Shown: in pieces, positions 15,469 through 23,173 of the stretch | Numbering within the stretch: the first letter of the stretch is position 1 | How the letters are laid out: each line of letters begins with the position of its first letter | Assembly (NCBI RefSeq): GCF_003591655.1 | Contig: NZ_QVRA01000010.1 | Location: 110,433 to 174,432 of the forward strand | Direction: 5' to 3' | Source: Sphingobium terrigena | GTDB lineage: Bacteria > Pseudomonadota > Alphaproteobacteria > Sphingomonadales > Sphingomonadaceae | Length of the DNA stretch: 64,000 bases | Made by a program: the position numbers and the translations under genes | Notes under the pieces: generated by a model | What the model was told of the DNA's origin: nothing | The model's input: the letters and a program-made list of their open reading frames with translations, nothing else | Database searches by the model: none

Positions 15469-16872
15469 GTGGGTAGCGAAGCGAAATCCGAAACCGTTGC
15501 AAGAGCGGTGATGAAGGTGGCCAAATTGTCGGGCGACCTGGGGATACGCACGCTCGATTTACAGGCCGATATCAGCGAACTGGCCGACCGGGTGACGCAT
15601 CAGGCGCGCACGATCGAGGCGATCAGCGGCGCGGCAACGCAATTGTCGCACGATGGCGAAAGCGTGGCATATGCCGGGCAGGACGCGCGCGCCAAGGCGA
15701 TTGCCGCCCGTTCCATCATCGACGATTCGGGCCGGCAATTGTCCGCCGCCAACCATGTGTTTGTCGACCTGATCGATCAGGTCAGCCGCATCCATGAGCG
15801 GCTGGACGGCTTTGGCGAAGCGCTCAAGACCGTCGCCCATGTCACCAATGTGATCAGCGGCATTGCCAGCCAGACCAATTTGCTGGCGCTCAACGCCACG
15901 ATCGAGGCGGCGCGCGCGGGGGATGCCGGGCGCGGCTTTGCCGTTGTGGCTGCTGAAGTGAAGAAGCTGGCGCAGGAAACGGGGGCAGCGACCCACACGA
16001 TCGAACAGTCGATCGCGGCGCTGACCGGCGAAGCAGGCGGGATGCTCGACAGTATCAACCGCGGCGCGCAGACCGCGCGCACCGCGCAATCGGACACGCG
16101 CAACATAGAGGCGCTGGTCGAACGGCTTGGCTCCTTGATGGTCGACCTGTCGAGCAACAGCGAGGGCGTCGCCGAACGGATCGCGTCGATCGTGGGATCG
16201 GCGGGTGAAATCCGCTCCGGCCTGGCTGCGCTCGCCAGCACATCGGCGGACAATGCGGGCGGGCTGCAACGGCTGTCGGGGCGCGTATCGACCGCCAGCG
16301 ACGATACCAACATGCTGCTGCAATATCTGGCCGAAAGCGGGGTCGCCATCCCCGATTCGCCCTATATCGGTTTCAGCCTGGAATCAGCCGAGATCGTCAG
16401 TCGCGCGATGGAACAGGCGATCGACAGCGGACAGATCAGCGAAGCCGCACTGTTCAGCGACTATCCCACGCCCATCCCCGGCACCAATCCGCAACAATAT
16501 AGCCATCCTGTGCAGGATGTGATGCTGCCCGCCGCGCGTGTGCAGCAGGACAAGGCCCGCGCCTTCACCGGCCTGTTCGGCATGACCTTTACCGACCGCA
16601 ACGCCTTTGGTGCGATCGCCATGCCCGAACGCGCCCATCCCCAGCGGTCGGGCGATGACCCATGGAATGCGGAATATTCGCGCCAGGGGCTGATCTTCGA
16701 TTTCCCCGATACGCGCGAACAATGTCGCACGACCCAGCCCTTTTGTATCAAGGCCTATCGCCGCCTGACCGCGACCGGCGACGTCATCCTGCTGAAACAG
16801 GTGATCGCGTCGATCCATGTGAAGGGGCGGCACTGGGGCATACTCCAGATGGCCTATCAGGATCAGGGCTGA
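15469..16872 (+). CDS. Soluble methyl-accepting chemotaxis protein with C-terminal sensor domain
   Basis: The 467-residue protein lacks transmembrane segments. Residues about 80-270 form the coiled-coil signalling domain; the hairpin tip is [19 protein letters not shown]...[17 protein letters not shown], which contacts CheA/CheW. The C-terminal 190 residues form a ligand-sensor-like module ending with [14 protein letters not shown] and [13 protein letters not shown], a pattern seen after the signalling domain in some cytoplasmic receptors. No che genes are nearby, so it is an orphan receptor. The start is a GTG at 15469; an ATG at 15511 is an alternative. Confidence 0.88.
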   Translation: MGSEAKSETVARAVMKVAKLSGDLGIRTLDLQADISELADRVTHQARTIEAISGAATQLSHDGESVAYAGQDARAKAIAARSIIDDSGRQLSAANHVFVDLIDQVSRIHERLDGFGEALKTVAHVTNVISGIASQTNLLALNATIEAARAGDAGRGFAVVAAEVKKLAQETGAATHTIEQSIAALTGEAGGMLDSINRGAQTARTAQSDTRNIEALVERLGSLMVDLSSNSEGVAERIASIVGSAGEIRSGLAALASTSADNAGGLQRLSGRVSTASDDTNMLLQYLAESGVAIPDSPYIGFSLESAEIVSRAMEQAIDSGQISEAALFSDYPTPIPGTNPQQYSHPVQDVMLPAARVQQDKARAFTGLFGMTFTDRNAFGAIAMPERAHPQRSGDDPWNAEYSRQGLIFDFPDTREQCRTTQPFCIKAYRRLTATGDVILLKQVIASIHVKGRHWGILQMAYQDQG

Positions 16873-16977
16873 CGGGCCGACCATGGGGTTGTGCTGGTGC
16901 ATCACCCAATTTCATCAAACAGCTTTGGTTTGCGTCGATCCTGTCGCCATCCCGTTCCCCGCTCATCCTGCTCCACG

Positions 16978-17004
16978 ATGAACGGACGGTTTTATATCGT
17001 TCAT
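16978..17004. promoter_or_regulatory. Inverted repeat ATGAACG-N13-CGTTCAT, possible operator
   Basis: Seven-base arms are separated by 13 bases that include TTTTATAT, in the gap upstream of the glycine-zipper protein gene (start 17069). The spacing differs from the EcfG and LexA consensus sequences. It could be an operator overlapping a promoter for that gene, but no regulator is known. Confidence 0.3.
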
Positions 17005-17068
17005 GCAACATCCTCTATTGTCGGTGGTTCTGACATTCAAGACTGCACCCACGCGAAGGACCCCGCCC

Positions 17069-17668
17069 ATGACATTCTCTTTCAGACAGGCCATTGCCGC
17101 GCTGTCGCTCGGCGCGATGACGCTGACCGGGCTTGCGGCCACGCCCGCCTTTGCCCAGCCGGGCCACGACAAGCATGAACGGCGCGATGATCGCCAGGAC
17201 CGCAGGGCGGACCGTCGGGATGACCGCCAGGACCGACGCGCAGACCGCCGCGACGACCGGCAGGAGCGTCGCGCCGACCGCCGTTATGATCGCCGCGACT
17301 GGCGCCAGGACCGCCGGGACGACCGCCGCGTCACATACCGTCAGCCTGGCCGCCCGGTGTACAGCTATGACTGGAACCGCCCTGATCCGCGCTACGGCCG
17401 CAGCTATCGGCCCGACCGCTATTATCGCACCGGCTATCAACCGATCCGTGTCGATCGCCGCACCCGCATCTATCGCGGCTATGACGACCGCTATTATTGC
17501 CGCCGTTCGGACGGCACGACCGGCCTGATCATCGGCGCGGCGCTCGGCGGCCTGCTCGGCAGCCAGATCGACCGTGGCCAGTCCAATGTCGCGGGCATTT
17601 TGATCGGCGGCGGCGCAGGCGCGCTGCTGGGCCGTGAAATCGACCGTGGCAGCCTGAACTGCCGCTAA
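17069..17668 (+). CDS. Exported Arg/Asp-rich protein with C-terminal glycine-zipper segment
   Basis: The 199-residue protein has a clear signal peptide (MTFSFRQAIAALSLGAMTLTGL, cleavage after AFA). It is followed by a low-complexity stretch of tandem DRRDDRQ(D/E)RRA units (about residues 38-85), a Tyr/Arg-rich middle, and a C-terminal glycine-zipper 2TM-like segment (GLIIGAALGGLLGSQIDRG...GILIGGGAGALLGREID). Such proteins associate with the outer membrane or periplasm; the function is unknown. AAGGA lies nine bases upstream of the chosen start. The DNA encoding the repeats is a 36-base tandem array that could change length by slippage. A terminator follows. Confidence 0.85.
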   Translation: MTFSFRQAIAALSLGAMTLTGLAATPAFAQPGHDKHERRDDRQDRRADRRDDRQDRRADRRDDRQERRADRRYDRRDWRQDRRDDRRVTYRQPGRPVYSYDWNRPDPRYGRSYRPDRYYRTGYQPIRVDRRTRIYRGYDDRYYCRRSDGTTGLIIGAALGGLLGSQIDRGQSNVAGILIGGGAGALLGREIDRGSLNCR

Positions 17669-17680
17669 GTTGAACGAAGG

Positions 17681-17706
17681 GGCGGGCGCTGCGCGTCCGC
17701 CTTTTT
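17681..17706 (+). terminator. Rho-independent terminator after the glycine-zipper gene
   Basis: The stem GGCGGGCGC pairs with GCGTCCGCC across a three-base loop and is followed by TTTTT. It lies 13 bases after the stop at 17668 and ends at the stop of the convergent nuclease gene. Confidence 0.8.
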
Positions 17707-18227
17707 CAGCACCAGTCCCGTCGCGCCCCGTCCCATTCGCGCGCCAATCCTTCGGCCACCAGCATCCCGCCGATCGATTCGCCCCCGCGCGTCACGACCC
17801 TAAGCGCCCGACCATAGCGGTCGGTATCCCGATCGCCGCTTTCCAGCGAAAAGGCGCCTTCATTCATCAGCGCCTGCAACCGCTCCGTCGCCCGTGCGCC
17901 CAATGCGCCCTCGGCAGCACAGCGCGGTCCATGGGTTTCGGGCGTGTCGATATCCGCGATCCGGTATTTTTCGCCGCTGAACCAGAATGTGTCGCCATCC
18001 ACCACGCAATTGACCCCGCCGCCGCTATGGCAAAAGCCAAATTGAGCGGACAGGCTATCGGTCGGGACGCTCTGCCGGGGCACTTCCAGCGGCGGCCACG
18101 CGCCGCGCTCCATCCATACCGGCCCGTACCAGCCAACCAGCAGCCCCAGGCACAGCGCGTAGATGATCGCCGGACCGCTAAAGCCCGCGCTGCGCCGTTG
18201 CGTTCGTCCATATCTCTGTCTCGCCAT
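17706..18227 (-). CDS. Membrane-anchored thermonuclease (SNase-like) family protein
   Basis: The 173-residue protein has one N-terminal transmembrane segment (about 18-36, GPAIIYALCLGLLVGWYGPV) and a staphylococcal nuclease-like domain: CVVDGDTFWFSGEKYRIADIDTPET supplies the metal-binding aspartates, Arg and Glu, and GDRDTDRYGRALRVV the second Arg. Predicted activity is calcium-dependent DNA/RNA cleavage outside the inner membrane. The start is uncertain: an ATG at 18248 and a TTG at 18254 are in frame upstream, but the basic n-region RQRYGRTQRR fits a start at 18227. Confidence 0.85.
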   Translation of the reverse strand: MARQRYGRTQRRSAGFSGPAIIYALCLGLLVGWYGPVWMERGAWPPLEVPRQSVPTDSLSAQFGFCHSGGGVNCVVDGDTFWFSGEKYRIADIDTPETHGPRCAAEGALGARATERLQALMNEGAFSLESGDRDTDRYGRALRVVTRGGESIGGMLVAEGLAREWDGARRDWC

Positions 18228-18305
18228 GCCGCCAGGATAGGCGGCCATTGGCAAAGAGGGCGTTAAAGCCGGTCCATCCTCTCGCCGATCCGGTGAGGAT
18301 CGGAT

Positions 18306-18319
18306 TTGACGCGGATCAA
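18306..18319 (+). promoter_or_regulatory. FNR/FixK-type anaerobox upstream of truncated hemoglobin
   Basis: TTGACGCGGATCAA matches the TTGAY-N4-RTCAA consensus of FNR/FixK-family regulators exactly. It lies 60 bases before the hemoglobin start codon, a suitable place for activation under low oxygen. Function is inferred. Confidence 0.65.
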
Positions 18320-18378
18320 TGACGCGCGCTTCCCATGCGTCATGCTGGCTCCTCCTTCATCCGAAATGGAGCCAGTCG

Positions 18379-18792
18379 ATGAACGCCGCCGCACCGCCCA
18401 GCCCTTATGTCCGCATCGGCGGCGAACCGGTGGTCGCGGCGATCGTCAACCGCTTCTACGACCTCATTGAACAGGACAGCCTCTATGCTGACCTGCGCGC
18501 GCTCCATGCCGCGGACCTGGGACCAGTGCGCCATGGCCTGACCCGTTTTCTGTCGGGCTGGCTGGGTGGTCCGCGCGACTGGTTCGGGCGCGGCCAGTGC
18601 GTCATGTCGCTCCACCGCGCCTTCCCGATCACCCCCGCACTGGCCGACGACTGGGCGCTGGCGATGACCTGCGCCATAGCGGGTCAGCAGGATATGGACC
18701 CCGCCATTGGCGATGCGATGGCGCAGGCGCTGGGACATATGGCGCGCGGCATGATCAATTTCGCGCTGGACGGCGGCAGCGCCGCCGCCTGA
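18379..18792 (+). CDS. Group II truncated hemoglobin
   Basis: The 137-residue protein matches trHb2: NRFYDLIEQD in the A/B helices, FLSGWLGGPRDWFGRGQ at the CD/E corner, proximal heme ligand H79 in SLHRAFPI, and the G8-type tryptophan in ADDWALAMTCAI. Such proteins bind O2/NO and are linked to oxygen or nitrosative stress handling in the cytoplasm. TGGAG eight bases before the ATG supports this start; the upstream extension is not conserved-looking. A near-perfect FNR/FixK-type box precedes the gene, suggesting induction at low oxygen. Confidence 0.9.
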   Translation: MNAAAPPSPYVRIGGEPVVAAIVNRFYDLIEQDSLYADLRALHAADLGPVRHGLTRFLSGWLGGPRDWFGRGQCVMSLHRAFPITPALADDWALAMTCAIAGQQDMDPAIGDAMAQALGHMARGMINFALDGGSAAA

Positions 18793-18801
18793 TCGAAGGC
18801 T

Positions 18802-19089
18802 TCAGTCCTCGTCGCTTTCCACCCCGTCCTCGTCATCCATTGCCGGTTCCCCGGCATAAGCGTCCATGTCGATCCGGCCTGACCGGTTCATGGCATTCAT
18901 CGTGTCGACCAGGTCCGGCACGTCATCGGGGATGATCTGCGCCGGATTGCTGTGTCCGCCGCGTTCGCTATCCTCACTCAGGTCGGTAGCCCGCGTCCGT
19001 GCGGACTCCGCCACATCCTGCGCCTGCGTTCCCGCCTCGCTCTGTTCGGCATTATCGTCGATATCATTGTCGGGGATAGGGTGGGCCAT
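18802..19089 (-). CDS. Small acidic protein of unknown function under an EcfG-type promoter
   Basis: The 95-residue, strongly acidic product (MAHPIPDNDIDDNAEQSEAG...DDEDGVESDED) lacks cysteine, signal peptide and membrane segments and is probably largely disordered. AGGAGAG stands seven bases before the ATG, and a perfect GGAAC-N16-CGTT promoter lies 35 bases farther upstream, so it is very likely expressed as part of the general stress response. I do not recognise a named family, though similar short acidic proteins are common in sphingomonads. Its stop is close to the end of the convergent hemoglobin gene. Confidence 0.75.
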   Translation of the reverse strand: MAHPIPDNDIDDNAEQSEAGTQAQDVAESARTRATDLSEDSERGGHSNPAQIIPDDVPDLVDTMNAMNRSGRIDMDAYAGEPAMDDEDGVESDED

Positions 19090-19123
19090 GGACGCTCTCC
19101 TGTAACAGGTTCAATCCCTCTCC

Positions 19124-19148
19124 AACGGTCCGCATCGCCCGCCGTTCC
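19124..19148 (-). promoter_or_regulatory. EcfG (general stress sigma factor) promoter
   Basis: On the minus strand GGAAC (19148-19144) is followed after exactly 16 bases by CGTT (19127-19124), the consensus of alphaproteobacterial EcfG promoters. The CGTT element is 35 bases from the start codon of the acidic protein, leaving a short leader that contains the ribosome site. Confidence 0.7.
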
Positions 19149-19236
19149 GCTTGGGCGTAGCTGAATCCACTGGACAGCATCGGGCCAAGGGGGCAAGGGC
19201 GGCCGCGATCCTTTCGCACTGCAGCAGGAATCCGTC

Positions 19237-19617
19237 ATGTCCCGCCAGCTTATTTCGTCCGGCTCGCCCTTTGAGGCGCAGGTCGGCTATTCCCGTGCCG
19301 TCGTCCAGGGCGACTGGTGCTTCGTCGCCGGCACCACCGGCACCGATCCCGAAACCAAGACCATGCCCGACAGCGTCGCCGATCAGGCCGCCAACGCGCT
19401 CAAGGTCATTGGCGCGGCACTGGACGAAGCGGGCTTTGCCTTTGCCGACGTGGTGCGCGTCACATATTATATCACCGACCCCGCTTATTGGGACGAACTG
19501 GGTCAGGCGACCGCGCCGGTGTTCGGCACCATCCGCCCCGCCGCCAGCTGCGTCGTGGCCGGGCTGATCAAGCCGAACATGAAAATCGAAATCGAAGTCA
19601 CCGCATTCAAAGGGTAA
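19237..19617 (+). CDS. RidA family protein
   Basis: This 126-residue protein has the YjgF/YER057c/UK114 fold pattern: YSRAVVQGDWCFVAGTTG, then ANALKVIGAALDEAGFAFADVVRVTYYITD and APVFGTIRPAASCVV, with the conserved arginine (RPA) that positions the substrate carboxylate in imine deaminases. Classical RidA hydrolyses reactive enamines/imines formed by PLP enzymes; whether this member does so is uncertain because the subfamily is diverse. It sits seven bases upstream of the ArsC-like gene, in what looks like a three-gene operon ending with GDPD. Confidence 0.92.
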   Translation: MSRQLISSGSPFEAQVGYSRAVVQGDWCFVAGTTGTDPETKTMPDSVADQAANALKVIGAALDEAGFAFADVVRVTYYITDPAYWDELGQATAPVFGTIRPAASCVVAGLIKPNMKIEIEVTAFKG

Positions 19618-19623
19618 GTCGCC

Positions 19624-19980
19624 ATGATCACGATGTACGGCATCAAAAATTGCGACACGATCAAGAAGGCGCGCAATTTCCTCGACAATGAACGCGTCTC
19701 CTACAGCTTCCACGACTATAAAGTGTCGGGCGTGGACAAGGCGAAGCTGGAGGAATGGGTGATGGAGCATGGCTGGGAAACCATCCTCAATCGTTCCGGC
19801 ACCACCTTCAAGGCGCTGGACGCCGGGGACAAGGCGCATATCGACGCGGACAAGGCTATCCTGCTGATGATGACCAACCCTTCGATGATCAAGCGGCCGA
19901 TCCTGGACACGGGCAAGCAGACCATCGTCGGTTTCAAGGCCACGACCTACGAGAATGCGTTGGCAGGTGCCATAGCATGA
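19624..19980 (+). CDS. ArsC/Spx-family reductase-like protein (YffB-type)
   Basis: The 118-residue protein has a thioredoxin-like fold with a single N-terminal active cysteine, C10 (YGIKNCDTIKKA), followed by YSFHDYK and the ArsC-family segment MMTNPSMIKRPIL. It lacks the extra features of bona fide arsenate reductases and resembles the YffB subgroup, probably a glutathione-dependent thiol reductase. No arsenic-resistance genes are nearby. The stop overlaps the start of the next gene (ATGA at 19977-19980), indicating translational coupling. Confidence 0.88.
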   Translation: MITMYGIKNCDTIKKARNFLDNERVSYSFHDYKVSGVDKAKLEEWVMEHGWETILNRSGTTFKALDAGDKAHIDADKAILLMMTNPSMIKRPILDTGKQTIVGFKATTYENALAGAIA

Positions 19981-21020
19981 TCGGGCGGCGCCTGATCCGC
20001 GCCTGCCTGACGCTCCTGTTCTTCCTTTTGCCGGTAGAGATCGCCATGGCCGAACCCTTGTTGATCGCCCATCGCGGGGCCAGCGGCGAACGGCCCGAAC
20101 ATACGCTCGCGTCCTATGAGCGGGCGATTGACGAAGGCGCGGACTTTATCGAGCCGGATCTGGTCCTGACGAAGGACGGCGTGCTGGTCGCCCGGCATGA
20201 AAATGAAATCAGCGGCACGACCGACGTCGCTGATCATCCCGAATTTGCCGATCGCAAGGCGACCAAGACGATCGACGGCGCGGCGGTCACCGGCTGGTTC
20301 ACCGAAGATTTCACCCTCGCTGAACTGCGCACCCTGCGCGCGCGCGAACGGCTGCCCTTGCTGCGCCCCGCCAACACCCGCTTCAACGACCTTTATCTCA
20401 TCCCGACGTTCGAGGAGATATTGAAGCTCGTCCGCGCCAAGGAGGCGGAAATAGGCCGCCGCATCGGCCTCTATCCCGAAACCAAGCATCCCAGCTATTT
20501 CGCCGGTGTCGGCCTGCCGCATCAGGCGCCGATGCTCGCGCTGCTGGAACAATATGGCTATCTGACAGAGGCCGACCCGGTTTTTATCCAGTCGTTCGAG
20601 GTCGGCAATCTCCAGGCTCTGCGCGCGGTCACCCGGCTGCGGCTGATCCAGTTGATTGACAGCAGTGGCGGGCCGGCCGACCGGCCTGACCTGACCTATG
20701 ACGCAATGATGAGCGTGGAAGGGTTACGGGCCATCGCGGACTATGCCGATGGCATCGGCCCCTCGACCAGCCGGGTGTTGGCCGATAACGGCGCAACCGC
20801 ACTGGTAGGGCAGGCGCATGATGCCGGGCTACAGGTCCATATCTGGACGCTGCGGATGGAAAATTTCTTCCTGCCCGCCCAATATCAGCGCCCTGACGAC
20901 GCGCAGGGCCGGGGCGATTTTGCCGGCTATGTCCGCGCGGTGGCGGCGACCGGCGTGGACGCGGTCTTTACCGATTTCCCCGCCCAGACTCGCGCCACGC
21001 TGGAGAAAGCCGCGCCTTGA
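19977..21020 (+). CDS. glpQ: Glycerophosphodiester phosphodiesterase, exported
   Basis: The enzyme hydrolyses glycerophosphodiesters to glycerol-3-phosphate and an alcohol in the periplasm. It has a signal peptide (RRLIRACLTLLFFLLPVEIAMA) and the GDPD catalytic residues: H32-R33 (LLIAHRGASGERPEHT), E59 and D61 (DFIEPDL), and H74 (VARHENE). Later segments (YPETKHPSYF, VFTDFPA) fit the periplasmic GlpQ-like group; at 347 residues it is full length. The start overlaps the preceding stop (ATGA). A longer frame starting within the ArsC-like gene is not credible. Confidence 0.93.
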   Translation: MIGRRLIRACLTLLFFLLPVEIAMAEPLLIAHRGASGERPEHTLASYERAIDEGADFIEPDLVLTKDGVLVARHENEISGTTDVADHPEFADRKATKTIDGAAVTGWFTEDFTLAELRTLRARERLPLLRPANTRFNDLYLIPTFEEILKLVRAKEAEIGRRIGLYPETKHPSYFAGVGLPHQAPMLALLEQYGYLTEADPVFIQSFEVGNLQALRAVTRLRLIQLIDSSGGPADRPDLTYDAMMSVEGLRAIADYADGIGPSTSRVLADNGATALVGQAHDAGLQVHIWTLRMENFFLPAQYQRPDDAQGRGDFAGYVRAVAATGVDAVFTDFPAQTRATLEKAAP

Positions 21021-21056
21021 CTTGTCAAACGCATCGCCTGAGCGAATAACGCCAAT

Positions 21057-21482
21057 ATGCTGTCCCAAAAGACCCGTTATGCCATCCGCGCGCTCCAGCA
21101 TCTTGCCGACCGCTATCGTCAGGGACCGGTGCCATTGAACGAGATCGCCACGCGCCAGAATATTCCGGGCAAATTCCTGACGGTCATCCTGTCCGAACTG
21201 TCGCGCGAAGGGCTGGTGGCGACGCAGCGGGGCAGGGACGGGGGCTATTGGCTCGCGCTCGCCCCGGTCGATATCAGCTATGGCGATATTGTCCGCCTGA
21301 CCCGCGGCTCGCTCGCGCTCACCCCCTGCGCCAGCCGCTTCGCCCATGAAAGCTGCACCAACTGCCTGCCCGAATCGGAATGTCGCCTGCATCGTGTGAT
21401 GCTGCGGGTGCGCGACGAAACCGCGCGGGTGCTGGACAGCATCAGCCTGGCGGAGCCGTTTGCTGCGCTGGACGAGGCATAG
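21057..21482 (+). CDS. Rrf2 family transcriptional regulator with cysteine cluster
   Basis: The 141-residue protein begins MLSQKTRYAIRALQHLA and contains a winged helix (LNEIATRQNIPGKFLTVILSELSREGLV...RGRDGGYWLA), the Rrf2/IscR DNA-binding fold. Four cysteines (C91, C100, C103, C109) cluster in the region that carries the Fe-S ligands in IscR, NsrR and RsrR, so it probably senses redox, NO or iron. Its targets are not evident; it is followed by an MBL-fold hydrolase. The name iscR is not justified because no isc/suf genes are adjacent. Confidence 0.88.
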   Translation: MLSQKTRYAIRALQHLADRYRQGPVPLNEIATRQNIPGKFLTVILSELSREGLVATQRGRDGGYWLALAPVDISYGDIVRLTRGSLALTPCASRFAHESCTNCLPESECRLHRVMLRVRDETARVLDSISLAEPFAALDEA

Positions 21483-21520
21483 GTCTTGCGTCCGTCCCGC
21501 CGCTTCGCCACATCGGGCGG

Positions 21521-22189
21521 ATGACGACATCCCTCCAAGACCGCCCACTCAGGGCCACGCTGATCCCGGTCACCCCGCTCCAGCAGAACTGCACCCTCTT
21601 CTGGTGTACCGCCACCATGCGCGGGGCGTTTGTCGATCCGGGCGGCGATCTGCCGATGTTGAAACAGGCAGCGTCGCAGCATGGCGTGACCATCGAAAAG
21701 CTGCTCGTCACCCATGGCCATATCGACCATTGCGGCCAGGCAGGCGTTCTGGCCCGCGACCTGGGCGTACCGATCGAGGGGCCGCATGAGGATGACCGTT
21801 TCTGGATCGACAAGCTGGCGGAGGATGGCAAGCGCTGGGGCGTGCCGGGCGAAAGTTTTGAGCCGGATCGCTGGCTGGTCGATGGCGATCAGGTAACGGT
21901 CGGCAACCTCACCCTCGACGTCCTCCACTGCCCCGGCCACACGCCCGGCCATGTCGTGTTCCACCACGCCCCCAGCAAGCTCGCCATCGTCGGCGACGTG
22001 CTGTTCCAGGGGTCGATCGGCCGCACCGACTTTCCGCGCGGCAATCACCAGCAATTGATTGACGCGATCACCGGCAAGCTCTGGCCACTGGGTGGCGATA
22101 CCGCCTTCGTCCCCGGCCATGGCCAGATGAGCAATTTCGCCCACGAACGCCGCACCAACCCCTTCGTCGCCGATTCGGTGCTGGGGTGA
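21521..22189 (+). CDS. MBL-fold hydrolase, glyoxalase II-like (YcbL type)
   Basis: The 222-residue protein has the zinc-binding HGHIDH motif (H65, H67, D69, H70), then HCPGHTPGHVVFH, FQGSIGRTDFPRGN and FVPGHGQMS, which are the remaining metal ligands of YcbL/glyoxalase II enzymes. It is shorter than true GloB, so hydrolysis of a small thioester or related substrate is likely but unproven. The start is the ATG 38 bases after the Rrf2 gene. The stop codon overlaps the left end of a MITE-like repeat. Confidence 0.9.
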   Translation: MTTSLQDRPLRATLIPVTPLQQNCTLFWCTATMRGAFVDPGGDLPMLKQAASQHGVTIEKLLVTHGHIDHCGQAGVLARDLGVPIEGPHEDDRFWIDKLAEDGKRWGVPGESFEPDRWLVDGDQVTVGNLTLDVLHCPGHTPGHVVFHHAPSKLAIVGDVLFQGSIGRTDFPRGNHQQLIDAITGKLWPLGGDTAFVPGHGQMSNFAHERRTNPFVADSVLG

Positions 22190-22318
22190 GTTTGTTTGCT
22201 TAAGGCCGCACCGGCCCGCACCCCCACCCGACCACCCACAGTATATCCTGAACGGGTGGTCGGGTGGGGGTGCGGGCCGGTGCGGCATGATGTGCGAACG
22301 CACATCATCAAAAGACTC
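22188..22318 (+). repeat. MITE-like palindromic repeat, copy 2
   Basis: Left end GAGTTTGT, right end AGACTC (complement GAGTCT). The large palindrome at 22206-22285 has arms CCGCACCGGCCCGCACCCCC and complement around TATATCCTGAACGGG; the hairpin TGATGTGCG-AA-CGCACATCA follows at 22288-22307. It fills the space between two convergent stop codons and may serve as a bidirectional terminator. Confidence 0.85.
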
Positions 22319-22319
22319 T

Positions 22320-22751
22320 TCACACCTGCGCCGACAGCGCCGGTGGCGCAGGCACCTCGCGCGTGGCGGTATAGGCGATCGTCAGCGCCGTTATCGCCAT
22401 GGCGACCATCACCAGCCATGTCAGCAGCGCCCCGCCGCCGCGCCACACCGTGGGCGCATCTGCATCCATGCCGAACGCATGGGCGACCCGCGCGACGATA
22501 TAGACCAGCGCCCCGATCCACAGCCATAGCGATGCGCCGATCGCCAGTTCGACCACCAGGAACAGGATCAGCACGATCGGCGTATATTCGACATAATTGG
22601 CGTGCGCCCGCATCCGACGCGCCAGCAGCGCATTGCCCGCATCCCCATGTATCACCTTGTCCGAAATGCGAATCCGAGCGCACCGCGTCGCGATCCACAG
22701 GTTGAGCAGTGCGCAGGCGGCAGCGAAGGTCAGTGTGATCGGCAGCAGCAT
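22320..22751 (-). CDS. MAPEG family membrane protein
   Basis: The 143-residue protein has four predicted transmembrane helices and the MAPEG pattern: RRMRAHANYVEYTPIVLILFLVVEL, with the conserved N and E in helix 2 and the R at its start, followed by VYIVARVAHAFG in helix 3. MAPEG proteins include glutathione transferase-like membrane enzymes; the bacterial role is mostly unknown. GAGGGGA lies eight bases upstream of the ATG at 22751, which fixes the start; codons upstream to 22781 are not needed. Confidence 0.88.
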   Translation of the reverse strand: MLLPITLTFAAACALLNLWIATRCARIRISDKVIHGDAGNALLARRMRAHANYVEYTPIVLILFLVVELAIGASLWLWIGALVYIVARVAHAFGMDADAPTVWRGGGALLTWLVMVAMAITALTIAYTATREVPAPPALSAQV

Positions 22752-22815
22752 CGGTATTCCCCTCATTTCTATGGCGTGCACCCTAACCGCCCTGGCCGGG
22801 CGGGCAAGGAAGGAC

Positions 22816-22843
22816 TTGCACCCCGATCAAAAAGCGCTATAGG
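22816..22843 (+). promoter_or_regulatory. Probable housekeeping promoter for rpmF-plsX-fabH-ihfA
   Basis: TTGCAC (22816-22821) is separated by 16 bases from TATAGG (22838-22843), a good match to alphaproteobacterial housekeeping promoters. The predicted start is about 110 bases before rpmF. The leader has no recognised riboswitch. Confidence 0.45.
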
Positions 22844-22959
22844 CGCAGGGCTTCGCGATCACCCAGGGCCGCATGGGTCTGCGGCGCCTGTGGCGTCAGC
22901 TTTCATGTTGGATCTGGCCGTTCGCACAACCTGATAGATTTACGGAACAAGGTGCCGAC

Positions 22960-23139
22960 ATGGCTGTCCCCAAAAGGAAAACGTCCCCCTCCAAGCGCGG
23001 TATGCGCCGCAGCCACGATTCGCTGCGCGTCGAAGCATTCCAGGAATGCTCCAACTGCGGTGAACTCAAGCGTCCTCACAATCTGTGCGGCGCCTGTGGC
23101 CATTATAACGGCCGCGAAATCGTCGCCGTCGGGGCGTAA
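22960..23139 (+). CDS. rpmF: 50S ribosomal protein L32
   Basis: The 59-residue sequence is a standard L32: [20 protein letters not shown] at the N terminus and a zinc-binding CSNCG...CGACG pair. It belongs to the large ribosomal subunit. It opens the widely conserved rpmF-plsX-fabH cluster, which couples ribosome synthesis with fatty-acid and phospholipid synthesis. The start is fixed by the family. Confidence 0.98.
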   Translation: MAVPKRKTSPSKRGMRRSHDSLRVEAFQECSNCGELKRPHNLCGACGHYNGREIVAVGA

Positions 23140-23173
23140 CGACTTTTCGATCTCCGCAAAGGGGTGATCTAGG

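Noticed and set aside
16921..17068. EcfG promoter upstream of the glycine-zipper protein
   Set aside because: TGAAC and CGTT are present but the spacer is 14 rather than 16-17 bases and the first element has a mismatch.
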